DNA of 64,000 nucleotides. Source: Apophysomyces variabilis. Lineage: Eukaryota > Mucoromycota > Mucoromycetes > Mucorales > Mucoraceae. Positions 12,601 to 25,093 of this stretch are shown here, one piece after another. A program made the position numbers and the translations under genes. Below the pieces are notes generated by a model. The model was given only the letters and a program-made list of their open reading frames with translations, was not told the origin of the DNA and searched no databases. Positions within the stretch are counted from its first letter, which is position 1, and the number at the start of each line of letters is the position of its first letter. The stretch lies in NCBI GenBank assembly GCA_002749535.1, contig MZZL01000134.1, positions 62,001 to 126,000 of the forward strand, written 5' to 3'.

Positions 12601-13871
12601 ACTAGTCTTACCATCTCGTCCAGCAAAGAGTCCCAATGCGTTTTTGTTCTTGGTACTGACTTTTGCCGTTTCAGCTGTCGGAAACTCCACATATTTCCTT
12701 TCTTGAGATTCTCGATGCTTTGAATTGTTTTGATAGATTTAAGTTCATCACGAGCAAGCTACATGACTTAGAAAAATGTAACCATAAGTGTTGCTTACCA
12801 TCCAGTCGTGAGTCGTCAAAATTTTGCGAGCCGTCTGTAAAGACTTGTATAAAGGCTGTGCATTGGCTCTCAACTGCCACGCATAAAGATCAAAGGTACT
12901 AAACTTGTCACTCCGGCGATCAAGAAACTTATGGCCGTTGTAAGTGAGGATTGGATAATTCTTTGAATCGGACCGTCGAAGAAGCGGTGTAATTGTACGC
13001 TGAGGTGTTCGTCTTGCACTAGGTCGTGGAGTCAACACCTGCTGTTGTACAGCTGTTTCGGTTGTAGGTGATAACGAAGGAACTTTTTCTTTTTGAGGCG
13101 TTGCCAGGCTGTCCAGCTCTTTATTCTGAAAATATTTCTTCGTCAAGATCCCGTTCCCTGCACAAAGTATACACAAACGCACACACTTTCATATGATACT
13201 TACATCAAGACCTGCGAGGATTTCTTCAACGCTTTTATGCCGAATAGCTCCGCTCACTCCGCGAGTCACCATTCGCGCCGGTGGTGGCGGCATCCGTCTA
13301 GCTGACTTCTTTGCTAAGTCACTCGACTTATCCTCTGGTCTTTGTGCGTCAGACACACCATCTACCATCATTTCTTCCGATATTGGTTCTTCTTCCAACG
13401 GAGTCTCCGGAGATATACTAGGGCCAGCATATAAACCCTATGCTCCCCCCTTGATATGGATACCACTTACCTAAGCTTATGTTTATCCAGGAATTTATTC
13501 CATTTTTCATTGTCCAGATTTGTCACATCGCTATCTTCCAAAAAGTCCATCACCCCATCGCTACCCCCTTCCTTCTGGCCCATTATAACAAATAATTCTT
13601 TGAGTAGCGTCTCTCGATGCGAAGCTATTGATCTTTACATATCGTTCGTCAGTATTATGAATAACAGCCGTTCACAAGACGCTTGCCTTAATTTCTCTTT
13701 TCGGTCTTCTTCAGCCTGTATGCGCAGTTCTTCAATATTAATCTTCAAACTCGTTAAATGATTTTTGCCAACTTGACTGATGCTACCTACTAATGGAATG
13801 GAGCTATGTGATTTTTCAGCCGTTGGACTTTCTTGCCCTGTAGTCGGATGGTTCGAAATATCCGCAGCCAT
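9692..13871 (-). CDS. EAF1: EAF1/VID21, scaffold of the NuA4 histone acetyltransferase
   Basis: Twelve exons (13676-13871, 13471-13624, 13204-13417, 13125-12799, 12758-12612, 12554-12435, 12387-11613, 11557-11282, 11224-11078, 11024-10855, 10806-10416, 10368-9692) join without a frame break into 1197 residues. The order of parts is diagnostic: an N-terminal conserved box (LYAWQLRANAQPLYKSL, then LTTHDWM), the HSA helix at about 298-385 (containing MWSFRQLKRQK, KTHWDSLLDEMKWM, FKEERKWK), an acidic and Ser/Thr-rich linker, a SANT/Myb domain at about 672-722 (SAWSEEDDICLISLI, FNWELICDAFN, HEHWKR), a basic helix, and a Gln/Ala-rich tail from about 820. The HSA helix binds actin and Arp4, and SANT contacts other NuA4 parts. 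The tail has poly-Ala and poly-Gln tracts, as in other fungal EAF1 proteins. Several short introns (about 50 nt) separate the exons. The protein acts in the nucleus. Confidence 0.93.
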
Positions 13872-15295
13872 AATCTACCGCATATACCACGCTTAGGAGG
13901 GAATGTTGTATTATCGGTTGTGTTTCTTTAGGCAGAAAGAAGGCGTTGGAAAAAGTTTCTGCTCGGACAGCTATAGATGCTGTTTTCTCGCTAGAATGTC
14001 TCAAAGTCCTCCTCTTTGGTTGCAAATGACAGCGGGAAAAGTATCGTTGAATACGGGTATCGTGCGTCAGCTGTTGTTATTGTAGTTGTATTATTCGTCT
14101 CTATCAGTAGTAGGCAAACGATTTCCTTATTATCCGCGTAAGCACTATTTAAGCGATTAATTCAGCCATGATATTCGGAGGATTCCGCCCATGAGACTGC
14201 CCAAGCCACATCATCATGAAGTGCATTCCTTTGATTCGTGATTATAACACATGATTTGCCATATCAAGTTTCTGCACGATTAACAAAGAGCCCTCGCCAT
14301 AATGTAAGTGGATCATCAACATCCTCGAATGTCACATCATTCAAAATTTCGAGGTCAAAAATGAACGGAAAAAAACCGTTCGCTGCACCCGAGATCGTAC
14401 AAAACTCGCCTAATACCATGCTTCTCCAAGAGGAAAGAAACGGAATTATGCCTACCTCTGCTAGCCTGAACTGCGCAATGGACCCTTTAGTGTGCGATCT
14501 CTTTGTATTATTACGTGGCGAGTAAGAAAAAGAGAAATGACGCAATCAAAGATATGATTGGGTTTGTTATTTGCACGACAACTTACTGTACACTACCTCT
14601 CGCAGCCACGTTTTAGTCAGTATGGTGTTCTCATGATAAGTACAAACTGATGCGCATTCTTGGCACAAAGCCATGTTGTCTACAGTGAAAAATGAGTTCT
14701 TGGATTTGTCTTTAAACAATTAGTATCTAACCATAGCGAGAAAGCAGAAACAATCTTCCAACTTCTATAAGATGCCTCGGGGTGCTATAAAACTCAGGAT
14801 AATAGATGAAAAATCCGCATGCGTATACCCGCCAAAAAGAGAGCACCGATGCTGTTTCCACATATATCTGTCACTAGAACAGTACCGAAGATTTACTTGT
14901 ATATTAAAAGTAGATCCTTTGCCCGAAAATATCAAAAGGAAGATTGAAACCTGTAGTAGAGCATAAATTTTCCTTTTATTGACGGTTATCTGCAATGATC
15001 AATGAAAAGCTTATACTGATCTAATGATGTGTGATTGCTTGCTGGATGATGAAGATGGTACTAACAGTTCGAGTGGACAGAAAAGACAGATCCCTTGATG
15101 ATCGTCCTGGCTAGAGGTGGGCGAAGTGTCACATTTCAGTTTTCTGACTTCCTACTATGAATAGCATAGGAAAAATATCCGTTTTGCCGTCCTTTTCACC
15201 ACTAATGAAAGAATGGTATTACTACGTTTTTTTAGTGTGTAAAATAATGGAAAGGTTGAATTTATGCTACGTAAAAATGAAACGACAGTGGAACA
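13872..15295. other. Intergenic region with an unassigned minus-strand frame
   Basis: The best frame is 14264-14545 on the minus strand (about 93 codons; ends FVNRAET), overlapped by a + strand frame at 14238-14525. Neither matches a family I know. The rest is probably the EAF1 promoter and the 3' flank of the ERT1-like gene. Confidence 0.5.
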
Positions 15296-17023
15296 TTAAC
15301 GGGTAGTGCTGGCACTTAGTATTGGGAGAAACTAAAAGTAAGGAATATATCAGCAAATCAAATCTCATGCCTATATCAGTATCTTACATTGCCAACAACT
15401 ACACTGGGAAGGTCAAATATATCTCGCTTGATGGTGAAGCAAAAGCTGCAAGGAACAGGTCGGTACGTTGGACTCATCAAGATGACAGACATAAAGACAG
15501 CAGACTCGGCAGGATCAAATGCATGCATAGAATACCTTTCCCAATACTCAACTACTGACCCATTATCCATCAACTAGACCTATCAAGTTAGGCATGACGC
15601 GATGTTAAACCGAACCATTACCTCATAAATGTAAGTCTTTTTCCCTAGTAATGCTTCTTTGCTCCACTGTGTCAAAAGAGAAAACTCTTTCCCTACGAGT
15701 ACTATCTCTCCCGTTCGTCTCCACACAACAGTGGGTGTCCCCGAAAAACTAATTAGCTTTTCAAATTCCTATATTGAAAACTTAGACATATAGTACAAAC
15801 GCAACACGGCTGCGCGCTTACCAGTAGAGTACGTTGTACGCACTTTTCCATGTAAATCAAATCCTCTTCAGTAAGATTGGCAACCATTGAAATAAAGGAT
15901 GGTCGGAATAATGCAAGTGCACGACTTATTCTCATCAAGTCCTGTCGACCCATCCTAGCGGAGAGAGGAGATATTTAGTTGCTTCTACCATGCAATGTGA
16001 TGACTACCTTTGCTTTACATGCTGGATCAGGTAATGATAGCCTTCCGCGTGATTATATGGTCTTTTTACCCTTGTGTATATCTCATCCGGTGAGTTACCC
16101 ACTCCTTTCCGCTGTTTTACGATTTTCTGCACCACATTCCCAGCTTCTTCCGACTTATTAACCTCTGGAGACGAACTCAAATGGGGTGGATATCCTAGTT
16201 CATACTTTGCTGACGCTGGAGTTTGTTGGGGTGTTGATACGTTCGGATGTTGCATTGGGGTCGATGTTTGTAAACTGTCATTACTGGTATGAGTGGGCGA
16301 TAAGCTTGATGGTGTATCCGAGATTTGTCTGAATGTATCTAAGACCGGATTGGTTGCCCAAGGAGGGAAGAGGAGCCCTGCATTAAATGCATTCTGCGGA
16401 AAATCTTGGGAATTCTTCGAATCGATGTCATTATTTTGCAGCATGTTAGAAAGAATTCCATATTCCATATTAGTTGATTCCGAGCCAAAGCCATGATTTC
16501 CAGCAAGGTTCATCAACAATGATTGATCGATACTCGGAGCTGATATATACCGTTAACTCTCCATTCAGCAATTACGTATAAACTTACAAGATAGAAAGCC
16601 TTGATCGAACGAAAATGGTTGGGATTGAATTGGTTCGTGAGAAGTGTCCTCTGCTACAGCATCAATATCTCTTTTGGGGGTTTCGTTCTGAAAATACCGT
16701 ATTCATCGTCCTGTAAATATTTTGCTTTTTTGCGCGCTCCATCAGCACAAGTGCTCTGCAATCCCCGCTTTATACATCTTTGGCATGGACGAGCTAGAAC
16801 AGAGCAATGCAGCGTTCAGAGGCTATTATAAATAAAAGAAAAAGGAGTAAAACAAAAACTTACAATCGTCGCATGTCAAGTGAGCCTATATAGGATCTAT
16901 GGTTAGCTATATACATATTGGAACATGGAGATTTGCTTGTCAGCACACCTTTTGACAATGAGAGCAAGCCCGCGAGGCTTTTTTCCTGCGCTTTTTGCTT
17001 TCTGTATCCGATGCTTGCGACAT
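15296..17023 (-). CDS. ERT1: ERT1/AcuK-type Zn2Cys6 activator of gluconeogenesis
   Basis: Nine exons (17023-16949, 16885-16864, 16793-16698, 16653-16588, 16539-16008, 15954-15822, 15768-15622, 15573-15388, 15331-15296) give about 430 residues. The zinc cluster is split over three exons: RACSHCQK, then AHLTCDD in a 22-nt exon, then [15 protein letters not shown]. Together they give the six cysteines of a fungal binuclear cluster in the spacing of ERT1/RDS2/AcuK. A Gln/Ser-rich linker follows. The C-terminal PAS-like domain contains [34 protein letters not shown], the stretch beginning [63 protein letters not shown]. Family members bind promoters of PCK1 and FBP1 and support growth on non-sugar carbon. 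The junction of exons 3 and 4 relies on a 44-nt intron and is the weakest point. Start is the first ATG before the basic stretch. Confidence 0.93.
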
Positions 17024-18528
17024 GATAATTTACAGGTATGAATGGAGAAGGTATTGTTTCGGCAGATGCCACGTTGGCATCCTTAACATTAAAGATACGT
17101 AGGAGTTGAAAAAAAGGCTTGAAAAACCAGCAAAATTAATGGTCTTTCCATGGCGGACCTTACTTTTTTTTGGTGTTGGTGTTTCCAGACACTTTTTATC
17201 GGCTGGCAACTGTGCCTATTAGCCATATAGCCTCCATCTTATTTGGGACATCACTAACGTCCATAATAGCGTCTAGTTTCATCTTGCATAATAGTAACCA
17301 AAAATATTTTCCGATAGCATTTGAAACTGATAGACTTTCATCGAATTTCAACCTTGTCATGTCTGGGGTGAAGGCAAGCAGTTTAGAAGCTTCCTTGTGT
17401 AACATACAGTAGCCACTGTGGAGCATAGTCCAAGATAAAGTAGCAGTGGCTATCAAAAAGTGATGAATTGGCTAAAAGGATTACGGTCTGTTATCAAATG
17501 CGCATACTCTAAGACCCCGCCATTCGCATTATCTTCTGCTTGATGTAGTCACGCCTTTTTCGTAGGTCCTATGGAATCGAAATTACAGACTTGTATCACC
17601 ATCAGCACGCAGTCATTCCGTTTTTACCTTCCGTATCAACATAATTAGTTGCAAAGTGAATATGGATGATTATTTCCTTGGCTTGCCAGCTGATACTACC
17701 TTGAGACCATGCCATTAAGTATTCTTTTGTGAAAACGGCAATAGAAAAATTAACTCATTGTGGTACTACCCCATCATTTCGGCGTTTGTATGAACGTGAG
17801 ATTGATTTCTGGCTGCCCATTGGTAAGTGTGGAAAAGGTTTGTAGCACAACATCAAGCAAGGAATGCAAAGGCCACCGGTACATGAGTTTGTTTAAGCAT
17901 GGCACCCATTTACCAGGAGTAGATTCCAGACCACAATGTAAAGAATTGGCATGACAAAATAGGGTTCAGGGTAACCCGCCCCTTTTCTCGGCATGCAGGT
18001 TATATATATTCCGGTAACAATAAGGAAAAGAACAATGTAAAAGAGAAGTACACGATGCGTCATGTATGATCTATGTCAAATTAAATGTGTTAATGATACC
18101 AACGATGAGATGCTACGTAATTATCTCATCACTGAGTGGTTTTACTAGTCTGAAGAGAGGGATAGTTGCGTCCTCTTCCTAATACAACGTTAAGATTGAG
18201 ATAAATGGATAAAAGTACGGGGAAAGAAGACAAAAAGATCTCCCGAGAAATTGAGAGACAACCCTTGAAAAAGCAGTTCTGGATCTTCCCTCATTTCCTG
18301 CGATTCGTTTTGACTGGTCTAGGACGTAGCTTTTTAGGGTTTTTTTTTTCAGTTTGCTTTTATTCAGATATTTTAGTTTAATACCGTTCAATTTACAAAA
18401 ATAACGGTCTGGGCTTTATTTTTGTTCCTCAAATGTAGATGGTAAAATACAAATTTGCAATACAATAGGAGTCCACTTGAGACGTGCATGGGTCGTTCTT
18501 GATAACGATTAGGATGAGCTCCAGTTCT
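17024..18528. other. Intergenic region with unassigned frames
   Basis: Overlapping frames 17170-17412 (+) and 17196-17456 (-), and 17760-17954 (+), are short and unrecognised. The minus frame has protein-like composition and may be an element relic, but nothing can be named. Confidence 0.5.
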
Positions 18529-18660
18529 TTATGTGCCATCGCAAAATGGGGTGCGATCATCTGCGCATCGAATAGGTTGAGGCGTGGGAGCGGCATCTGT
18601 TGAGTATAGAGTACCCAAAACCAGGAGGGAAAGTATAGCAATCATATACTGGAATTTCAT
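18529..18660 (-). CDS. Short secreted peptide, faintly Kazal-like
   Basis: The 43-residue frame starts with a clean signal peptide (MKFQYMIAILSLLVLGTLYS) and a likely cleavage site at TDA/APT. The mature part is about 20 residues with two cysteines in the pattern C-x7-C followed by DGT. That spacing, with Pro before the second Cys, recalls the core of a Kazal-type protease inhibitor (CxxxxxPVC-GSDG). The frame ends at once, however, while the +1 frame continues with further cysteines. It could be a truncated or frameshifted inhibitor, a gene with an unseen 3' exon, or an unrelated peptide. A TATA box about 80 bp upstream supports expression. Too short for automatic gene finders. Confidence 0.5.
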   Translation of the reverse strand: MKFQYMIAILSLLVLGTLYSTDAAPTPQPIRCADDRTPFCDGT

Positions 18661-18738
18661 GCTTGGCAAAAGAAGAGGAAAAAGAGCGTAGATAGAAAGC
18701 AAGTATAAAGAATGTTTGAAGAAAAAGGGATATCAAGC

Positions 18739-18746
18739 TTTATATA
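18739..18746 (-). promoter_or_regulatory. TATA box of the short secreted peptide gene
   Basis: TATATAAA on the minus strand, 79 bp upstream of the ATG at 18660. Confidence 0.5.
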
Positions 18747-18803
18747 CCTTCCATTTTTCTTATTGACTCCTTTTTTTCATTGAAGCTTCTATAAAAAGGC
18801 ATA

Positions 18804-19238
18804 ATGTATCCTACTCCATGTTTCCATATTTTGCAAATTGTTGTATGGGAGAGGAAGAGGCCAAGGAGATCTCACTTGGAAAGAGAGCTTCACTGGTTTG
18901 TCAATTGTATGCGTCATCTTCACTGTTCCACTCCTGATGAGAATCTGCTACTCCCTCTTTCCTTCTTGAAGCTAGACTTGGTAAAGCCGTGCCCCATTTA
19001 CGAGTTTTCCCGCTCATACTACTTCTCCTCGTCTAAGTCACAAAACCATCAGTATGATGATTTGTCCACTCATAATGATAGCACTCTACCCAAATTGGCT
19101 CAAACTGGTTTGCAAAATGCTTTTCCCTTATTCCTATTTATGAAAAGCAACATGTCAGATGCACTTTTAAGCATAACTATGTTGGTTACCATGGTATGCA
19201 TAGCCATACCATGGTTATCTATAGCAAATAATAGTTAA
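18804..19238 (+). CDS. Unassigned open frame, 144 codons
   Basis: An uninterrupted frame from ATG to TAG with no family resemblance. The first 45 residues are basic with several Cys and His. The last 30 form one hydrophobic segment (SITMLVTMVCIAIPWLSI) that could be a tail anchor. It has no signal peptide. It faces away from the short peptide gene, 143 bp from its start. Length alone in A+T-rich DNA makes a chance frame possible, so it is listed with low confidence. Confidence 0.25.
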   Translation: MYPTPCFHILQIVVWERKRPRRSHLERELHWFVNCMRHLHCSTPDENLLLPLSFLKLDLVKPCPIYEFSRSYYFSSSKSQNHQYDDLSTHNDSTLPKLAQTGLQNAFPLFLFMKSNMSDALLSITMLVTMVCIAIPWLSIANNS

Positions 19239-21286
19239 TCAACTCACCAATCAAACAAGGATGTCTGTCTTTGCATACTCGAGACGGTTGCGTGATATCG
19301 ATCTTCTTTATTTTTGCACGTGTAAAGTACACTCTGAATCTTCGTTAAGATAAACTGATTCCACGTGTGCGATTGACAACAAGTATAATTGAACTGTTGA
19401 TTGGAAAATCGAAAACTGAGACCAACGTATCAGTCAAAATGTGTTCCATGATGCCATATGTAGTAGTTTCGATCGCTACTTTGGCTCATAATTTGCCTCA
19501 CAGCAATATGAAACACAAGGGGTCCAAGTTGATCAACATCAATCTATTACTATAATGCCAAGCACGTTGCATCCGCGGCTGTATGAGCCGCTTCTTTTCT
19601 TTCTATAACAAACAGTTAAAGACAACTAGACCAAAAGTGTCTCTTTGTCCCAAATGGTATACTAGTTCGTGGGCGCATTGCTCTGGCGTTCCTTAATCTG
19701 TATATTACTAAAGTCTTTGCATCTTTACCTACTTAACGCTATACGTTGATCCTTCCATATGCGAAAATGTATCTAATTCATCTGTTGTAAGTAACGGTCA
19801 AAACAACCCGTGTAGAATCTAATGCCACAAAATTGGTCCATTCTTCCAGTACAATAGCACGTATTGGATACATGGAGCGTTTCGAATAATTACGTATCTG
19901 GTCTCTTGGAATTTTCTCCACTTTCCATGTGAATCGCCTGTATCAGCTAACAATACGGTTAAATTTGTCTACCGTCAGAGATGATCAGGCTTTTAGTGCT
20001 GAGTTCTATCTTTTCCAAGAAGAAAAGTGACAGCTTTTACGGTCTTTTTTTGAACGTCAAACGGTAGTTATTTCATAAGGAATCCATTTTGCAGTAAGGC
20101 TTTGCAAACGGAAAATTAGGTATACGGATATTACAGATGTCTCAGGTCTATTTTTTCTTCGTGTAACAAAGTATATGCTATGCATCACCTATTACAATGT
20201 TAATGAGAATCCTGCAACAGTATGCAAGGACAATCATATCGATATCGAATATTAGTATAGTGGAATTAGAACTATTTTTTAATAAATCATGGGAAGCCTT
20301 TATCTGTATGCATCTAAAATCCATTGTTTCATTATAGAAACATTTACTATACTCGGCTTGTGCGAATTTGATAATTATCAAGCATAAAATACTCAGATCG
20401 TATTAATGAAGCTCTAGAAATGAACTACTAAAACCAGGGATGAATGAGAACCAATTGATGATTATCATCTTGGGGTTAGAACAAGGAATTAGGCGCGCAA
20501 AACTAGTTTGAGCATGAACTAATGATGTAGGACACAAGTTGGACAACTGACCATGTCATATTCAGGCGTAAAAAGAATGCATATTTCATGGACTTTGAAG
20601 ACGGACTTACAGAAATGAAGGGCAACGGATCCCAACTCAGTTTCTTCATACAATAAAGTCTTGCCGAGTTTCTACGATCTGCTACAGAGAAAATTATTCA
20701 TTATAGCAAGCAATCACATATGACCTAGCACAAGAATTATTCTCACAGTCGTATCCATCCAGACTGAAAGGACACTGTAGCATAAAAGAACAATGTTTTT
20801 ATACAAATAAACAACATCTATATCAAGACTCGCCTACTTTGCGACTGCTTATTCCCATTTTCAGGTCAAGACATGGCAAGCCGCGACATGTACGGACTAC
20901 CAAGTCTATAATTTTCGGCATTTAAGGCGTTGAGAATAATAATAATGAGACCATGTTAAAGACAGATGTCACATCTATACAGTGCGCCTTGGATGACAGT
21001 ACATCAATGCATTTGGATTCACCTCGTTGTGAATAGCTGGGATTTTCTCCATTATCACAGTAATCAATGCTTCATAGATTGTATAACGATCAATGATTAT
21101 CACAATTTACCAGGAACACATTCAAAACCTAAGATAACGGTATATAAAGATTCATTGTTGCGTTCTATACATCCTGTGTAGAACCATGAATTTTTATGAG
21201 TACCCGTCTATTTCTATCCATATTATTTGACAGGGACTTCAACAACCAACCATCAACAGAACCTCATGCCGAGCATGCAAATTAAA
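19239..21286. other. A+T-rich intergenic region, nothing recognised
   Basis: Only short frames (for example 19367-19555, 20178-20381, 20966-21181). Probably spacer DNA with eroded insertions. Confidence 0.5.
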
Positions 21287-22770
21287 TTAAATATACAGTT
21301 GTTTCATCGCCTGTGTCATAGCCTTCCCTTCATCATTTTCTGCTTCTTTAGGTTGCTGTTGCTTTTTGGCCCGCTGATTTTCTTTTTGCCGTAATTTAGC
21401 CTGTCTCTTACGCTCTCTGGCAGGAATCTTTTTTGGCTTTGGTATCAGTTCCTGTTTGTCTGGCTTTTCAACAGGTGGTTGTGTCACCGACTCAATTGCC
21501 TGTGTCGCCTGTGCTAAAGCTGGCTCATCCTTTGTTGCCTCCTGAGTAGAAGATACCAAGTGACTATTGTCATGCTTGTCTTCTTTGCTGTCATTGTCTT
21601 CTGCATGTCTTGCATCGTCTATAGCTGGTTGTTCAGGGTTTTCTTCGGCTTCTATGGCGTTGTATAGCACATCGATAACCTTGTCCGTGTTTCCTTTATG
21701 TTTCCGAAGTAAACGTCGAATTTTACGTAGCTCTACATCGGGACAGGCTTCCCGTACTACCTTTTCTCTGGAACTAAACTCAGAATCCTCTATTCCGTCA
21801 TCACTTTCGGATTCCTCATTCAGTTCCGTGGACTATCGTGTAATCGTTAGTTTCTCCCCTTTCCTATAGCACAATAACATCCGCTAATTATGAGTAATAA
21901 CGTACATGCACCTCAGGTGGGCCGGTAAAAGGACCATCCAGGTTTCGAACAGAGCTGTAATGCTCCCAACTGTGATAGCTAAAAGAAAAGCAAAGTCATA
22001 GTCAGTAACGCCCGCTTTTCGCATTAACGGTATATTTACGCTATATGAAGAACCTGTTTATCTTCGCTATCTTGCTCGCTCTCCTCTTCTTCTGTACCAG
22101 TTATGATGTATCTACACTTAAATGTCCCTTAATTTTTCAGTTTTTCACATAGAAGCCATCATTCATTTTGTTTGTCTCGCTCTTACATCATTCCAGGCTG
22201 ATATACTTTGATATCTACGCCTTTGAGGCGCGCAAATGCAGCCAATTCCATATTTCCACCGAATGTACCGTCGTTTTCCATGCAGTTAACATGATAATCG
22301 AACGACTGATCATCCTCCACAAAATATTTGTAAGTCTCCTCGTTCGCTCGCAGATAAGCGCATATTTCTTGCCGAATCATTTTATGTCGAGAATCATTTC
22401 CGTGAAACTGGTCTGAAAGTGCTCTAAGAAGAGAAACGCGTCAGGTTCAAAAAGTCGACTTCCAATTAAACAAAATATAATAAACGGACCGAAAGAGGCA
22501 GTTACCATCGCCAGCCATGTCTTTGGTACACAGATTGAGTGAACGTAACTGACTGTCCAAATCCTCTCCACCATCCATGGTGAACGTGCCCTATCAGTGG
22601 GATCAGATCAAAAGATTATAATTTGCGAACCAGATCGTACCTTGCGCGCACGTCGTTCCTTGCGCTGTTTCTCTGCAATGGTGTTAGATTGAGCTCTAAG
22701 TTGCCGTTAATGCAGACTAACTCGTTTTTGCCGTGTGCCTTTTAGATTTTCTCCCTTTGTCTTTGGTCAT
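21287..22770 (-). CDS. OTU-domain cysteine protease (OTUD3-like deubiquitinase)
   Basis: Seven exons (22770-22722, 22672-22641, 22590-22490, 22423-22187, 22111-22040, 21978-21912, 21832-21287) give 367 residues. After a very basic N-terminus comes the OTU domain. The catalytic loop MAGDGNCLFRALSDQFHG has Asp55 and nucleophile Cys58; then come FVEDDQSFDYHV, the TFGGNMELAAFARL helix, and the catalytic histidine in WEHYSSVR (His170). Cys and His are intact, so the enzyme should remove ubiquitin from substrates. The C-terminal third carries a small helical segment (VVREACPDVELRKIRRLLRKHKG...) that looks like a UBA or CUE-type ubiquitin-binding fold. A Lys/Arg/Gln-rich tail (PARERKRQAKLRQKE) follows. 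This layout is that of OTUD3 and its fungal relatives. Confidence 0.92.
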
Positions 22771-23169
22771 AATCAAACCCGGTTAACGTTCAGCAGTCGA
22801 CAAACCGAAGATATTATCCAGGGCTGAACATTCAACCGGGCGGTCACTTACTGCATTGATCTGACAGGAACCAGATACTCGAATAAGCTCTCTTATCTTG
22901 CATTGGAAAACTTCTGTTCAAAAACGATAAATGACAAGATAGAGAGCAAAGGTGCAGTTGTCGTTTACTGTTTTTTTCACAAAGCAAACGAAAACAATAG
23001 TGAAATGACAGGAATTCAGCTACTGCATGTCAAAAGAGATGTTGCCTGAGCGATGGCCTCTCTCCTATTACGCAATTGGTCTTGTAACCCAATTTCCTTG
23101 CTCTTGCAAAAGCGAGAGTGTGTTTAAGCCGTTGCTTGATTGGAAATCAAAACATTTGCAGCTGTAAAT
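22771..23169. other. Spacer between OTU and PPR genes
   Basis: Promoter side of the OTU gene and 3' side of the PPR gene; no coding signal. Confidence 0.6.
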
Positions 23170-24941
23170 CTACTGTATTTCTGACACATGATTCCAGTAC
23201 TCTGTACTCTTCTCTACATAAGTTTTTAAATAGCTACTTGGTTCATATCCACATGCTTTCATATCTTCAATAGCCAAATCCAATCTTGGATCGTTCGCAA
23301 ATGCAAGCTTCTTGACGAGCTTATAGTAACATCCGCGCAGCGGAATAAGTCCCATGTCCTTCATTTCTTCCAAGTACTTGAACGCCTCTTCATAGCAATC
23401 TTGCGTGCAAATGAGAGTCACCATTTTGCTCATGGTGGATGCTGTTGGTCGTATCCCTCGTTTCTTCTCTTCCTCGTATACCTGGACCCCGGTTGAAACC
23501 TCTGCAGCATGAATACATGCATCCAAAACGGAGTCTAATGTTTCAACATTGGGTTCAACATTCAGCTGGCTAGCCTTCTTGTAAACAGAGATAGCATCGT
23601 CAAATAAGCCATGATAAGCAAGTGCATGGATGACCACATTGAAAGCAACGACATCAAGCGCCTTTTCCGCTGCAAGACTATCCAGGACTACCTGCGCCCG
23701 TTCCACGGCGTTTTTATCCACCGCTAGTCTATGTGCTATTGCCTTGGCTGTGTTTCTATTTGGGACAACCCCAGTTTTACGCATGGAACTCAAAAGCAAG
23801 AAGCATTTGCGCACATCCGTTGTCGAGGCGAAAGCTTCCATGAGAAGCGTAAAATGAGATTCTCGGTACGGGTATCCTAGCAAATCCAGTGTTTGGACCA
23901 CATCACTAGCCAAGTGAGAGTCCTTGAATCTGGATGCTATCCGTAAAACATGGTGAATCGTCCCATCATCAGGTTGAAATTTCTTAGTCATCACCGCTGT
24001 CTGCCAACATTCCTTTACTATTTTGTACTTCAAGACCCATGATCAATACTTCTGCTTGCCGGCATATTCAACTTACAGAGTCATTTAGGGCTGCACATCG
24101 GAGAACTGACATCCTGAGATGTTCCTCATGTATATCAAATGCACTGGATCTAGCTGCTTTCTGTAGCAGTTGGAATGCCAGGGTCGGCTCGTCTGATCGT
24201 ATGCACAAGTCGATCACACTTCGATAGCACGCTAAGCTTGGAGTGACTTTGTCCACTCGCACCATATATTCCAGCGTATCCAGCGCTCGTTCGGGTTCGT
24301 AATTGTTTGACATTGACTCAAACAGAACCTTGTACGTTTTCTCTGTTCGTCGTATCCCAAAGTGCTGCATTTTGTCCAATATTTCGGATTGGAATCTCAT
24401 ATCCAATATACGCTTGGAAAACTGTGTCCAATGTGAATTCTTTGTTGACAAGCTCGAACATAAAAAAGCAATGTCTAGAACCTTACGTGCAAGGCCTTAT
24501 CGAAAAATTCTGGAGACGGTTTGCAATTGTCAGCGTCCATTCGATCGAATAGCGAGAGTATTTCTTCTTTTGCGTCGACTCTGGTATAAGCAATAAGAAG
24601 TGATAAATAAACTGTGTGGTTGAATCTAATATTGCGTTCTTCTAGTTCGCGCGTGAAGTCGAGTATCTGTTTCAGCATAGTATTCGGTTCCACCCGTACT
24701 CTCGAATTCAACGCTATCAAATGCGTCATACGCTTGCAGATTTTTTTAAGAAAACGCTCATTTTGTGCAGCTAATACATCGCATTCCTTTGTTCGCTCAA
24801 TTGTTTTGTTCGGTTTAGATCGGTTAGGTAATGTATTGCTTTGCTGAGGGGTCTGACTGACGGGCCCTAGTGAAAGGACAAGTAAATTCGCGCTTTGATC
24901 TACATATACGCAAATGACTTACTTGCTACTACCGTAGTCAT
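23170..24941 (-). CDS. Pentatricopeptide repeat (PPR) protein, probably mitochondrial
   Basis: Exons 24923-24941, 24487-24866, 24077-24421 and 23170-24027 join into 533 residues. The body is a run of roughly 35-residue helix pairs with the PPR pattern, for example RFNHTVYLSLLIAYTRVDAK, TEKTYKVLFESMSNNYEPER, and the repeats around VVAFNVVIHALAYHGLFDDA and PNVETLDSVLDACIHAAEV. Such proteins bind single-stranded RNA, one base per repeat, and in fungi almost all work in mitochondria on transcript stability or translation. The tiny first exon encodes MTTVVA, followed by Gln/Asn/Lys-rich sequence that could be a presequence. The first exon and the acceptor at 24422 are the least certain; an acceptor 9 nt further also keeps the frame. 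Which RNA it serves is unknown. Confidence 0.85.
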
Positions 24942-25093
24942 TCTTGCATAGGCCAATTTTATACGAGGACATCGTAGACTCACTGCAACACGGAACATGT
25001 GAACAGTAAATCGGAAATGCGTGGTAGGTTAAGGTCTAAGTCCGAGAAAAGTCGACGTACGAGACTGCTTTTCGGCCGCCTTTCTTTCATTCA
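24942..25093. promoter_or_regulatory. Compact divergent promoter (PPR / ARMC7)
   Basis: 152 bp separate the two start codons of oppositely transcribed genes; no TATA box is obvious. Confidence 0.5.
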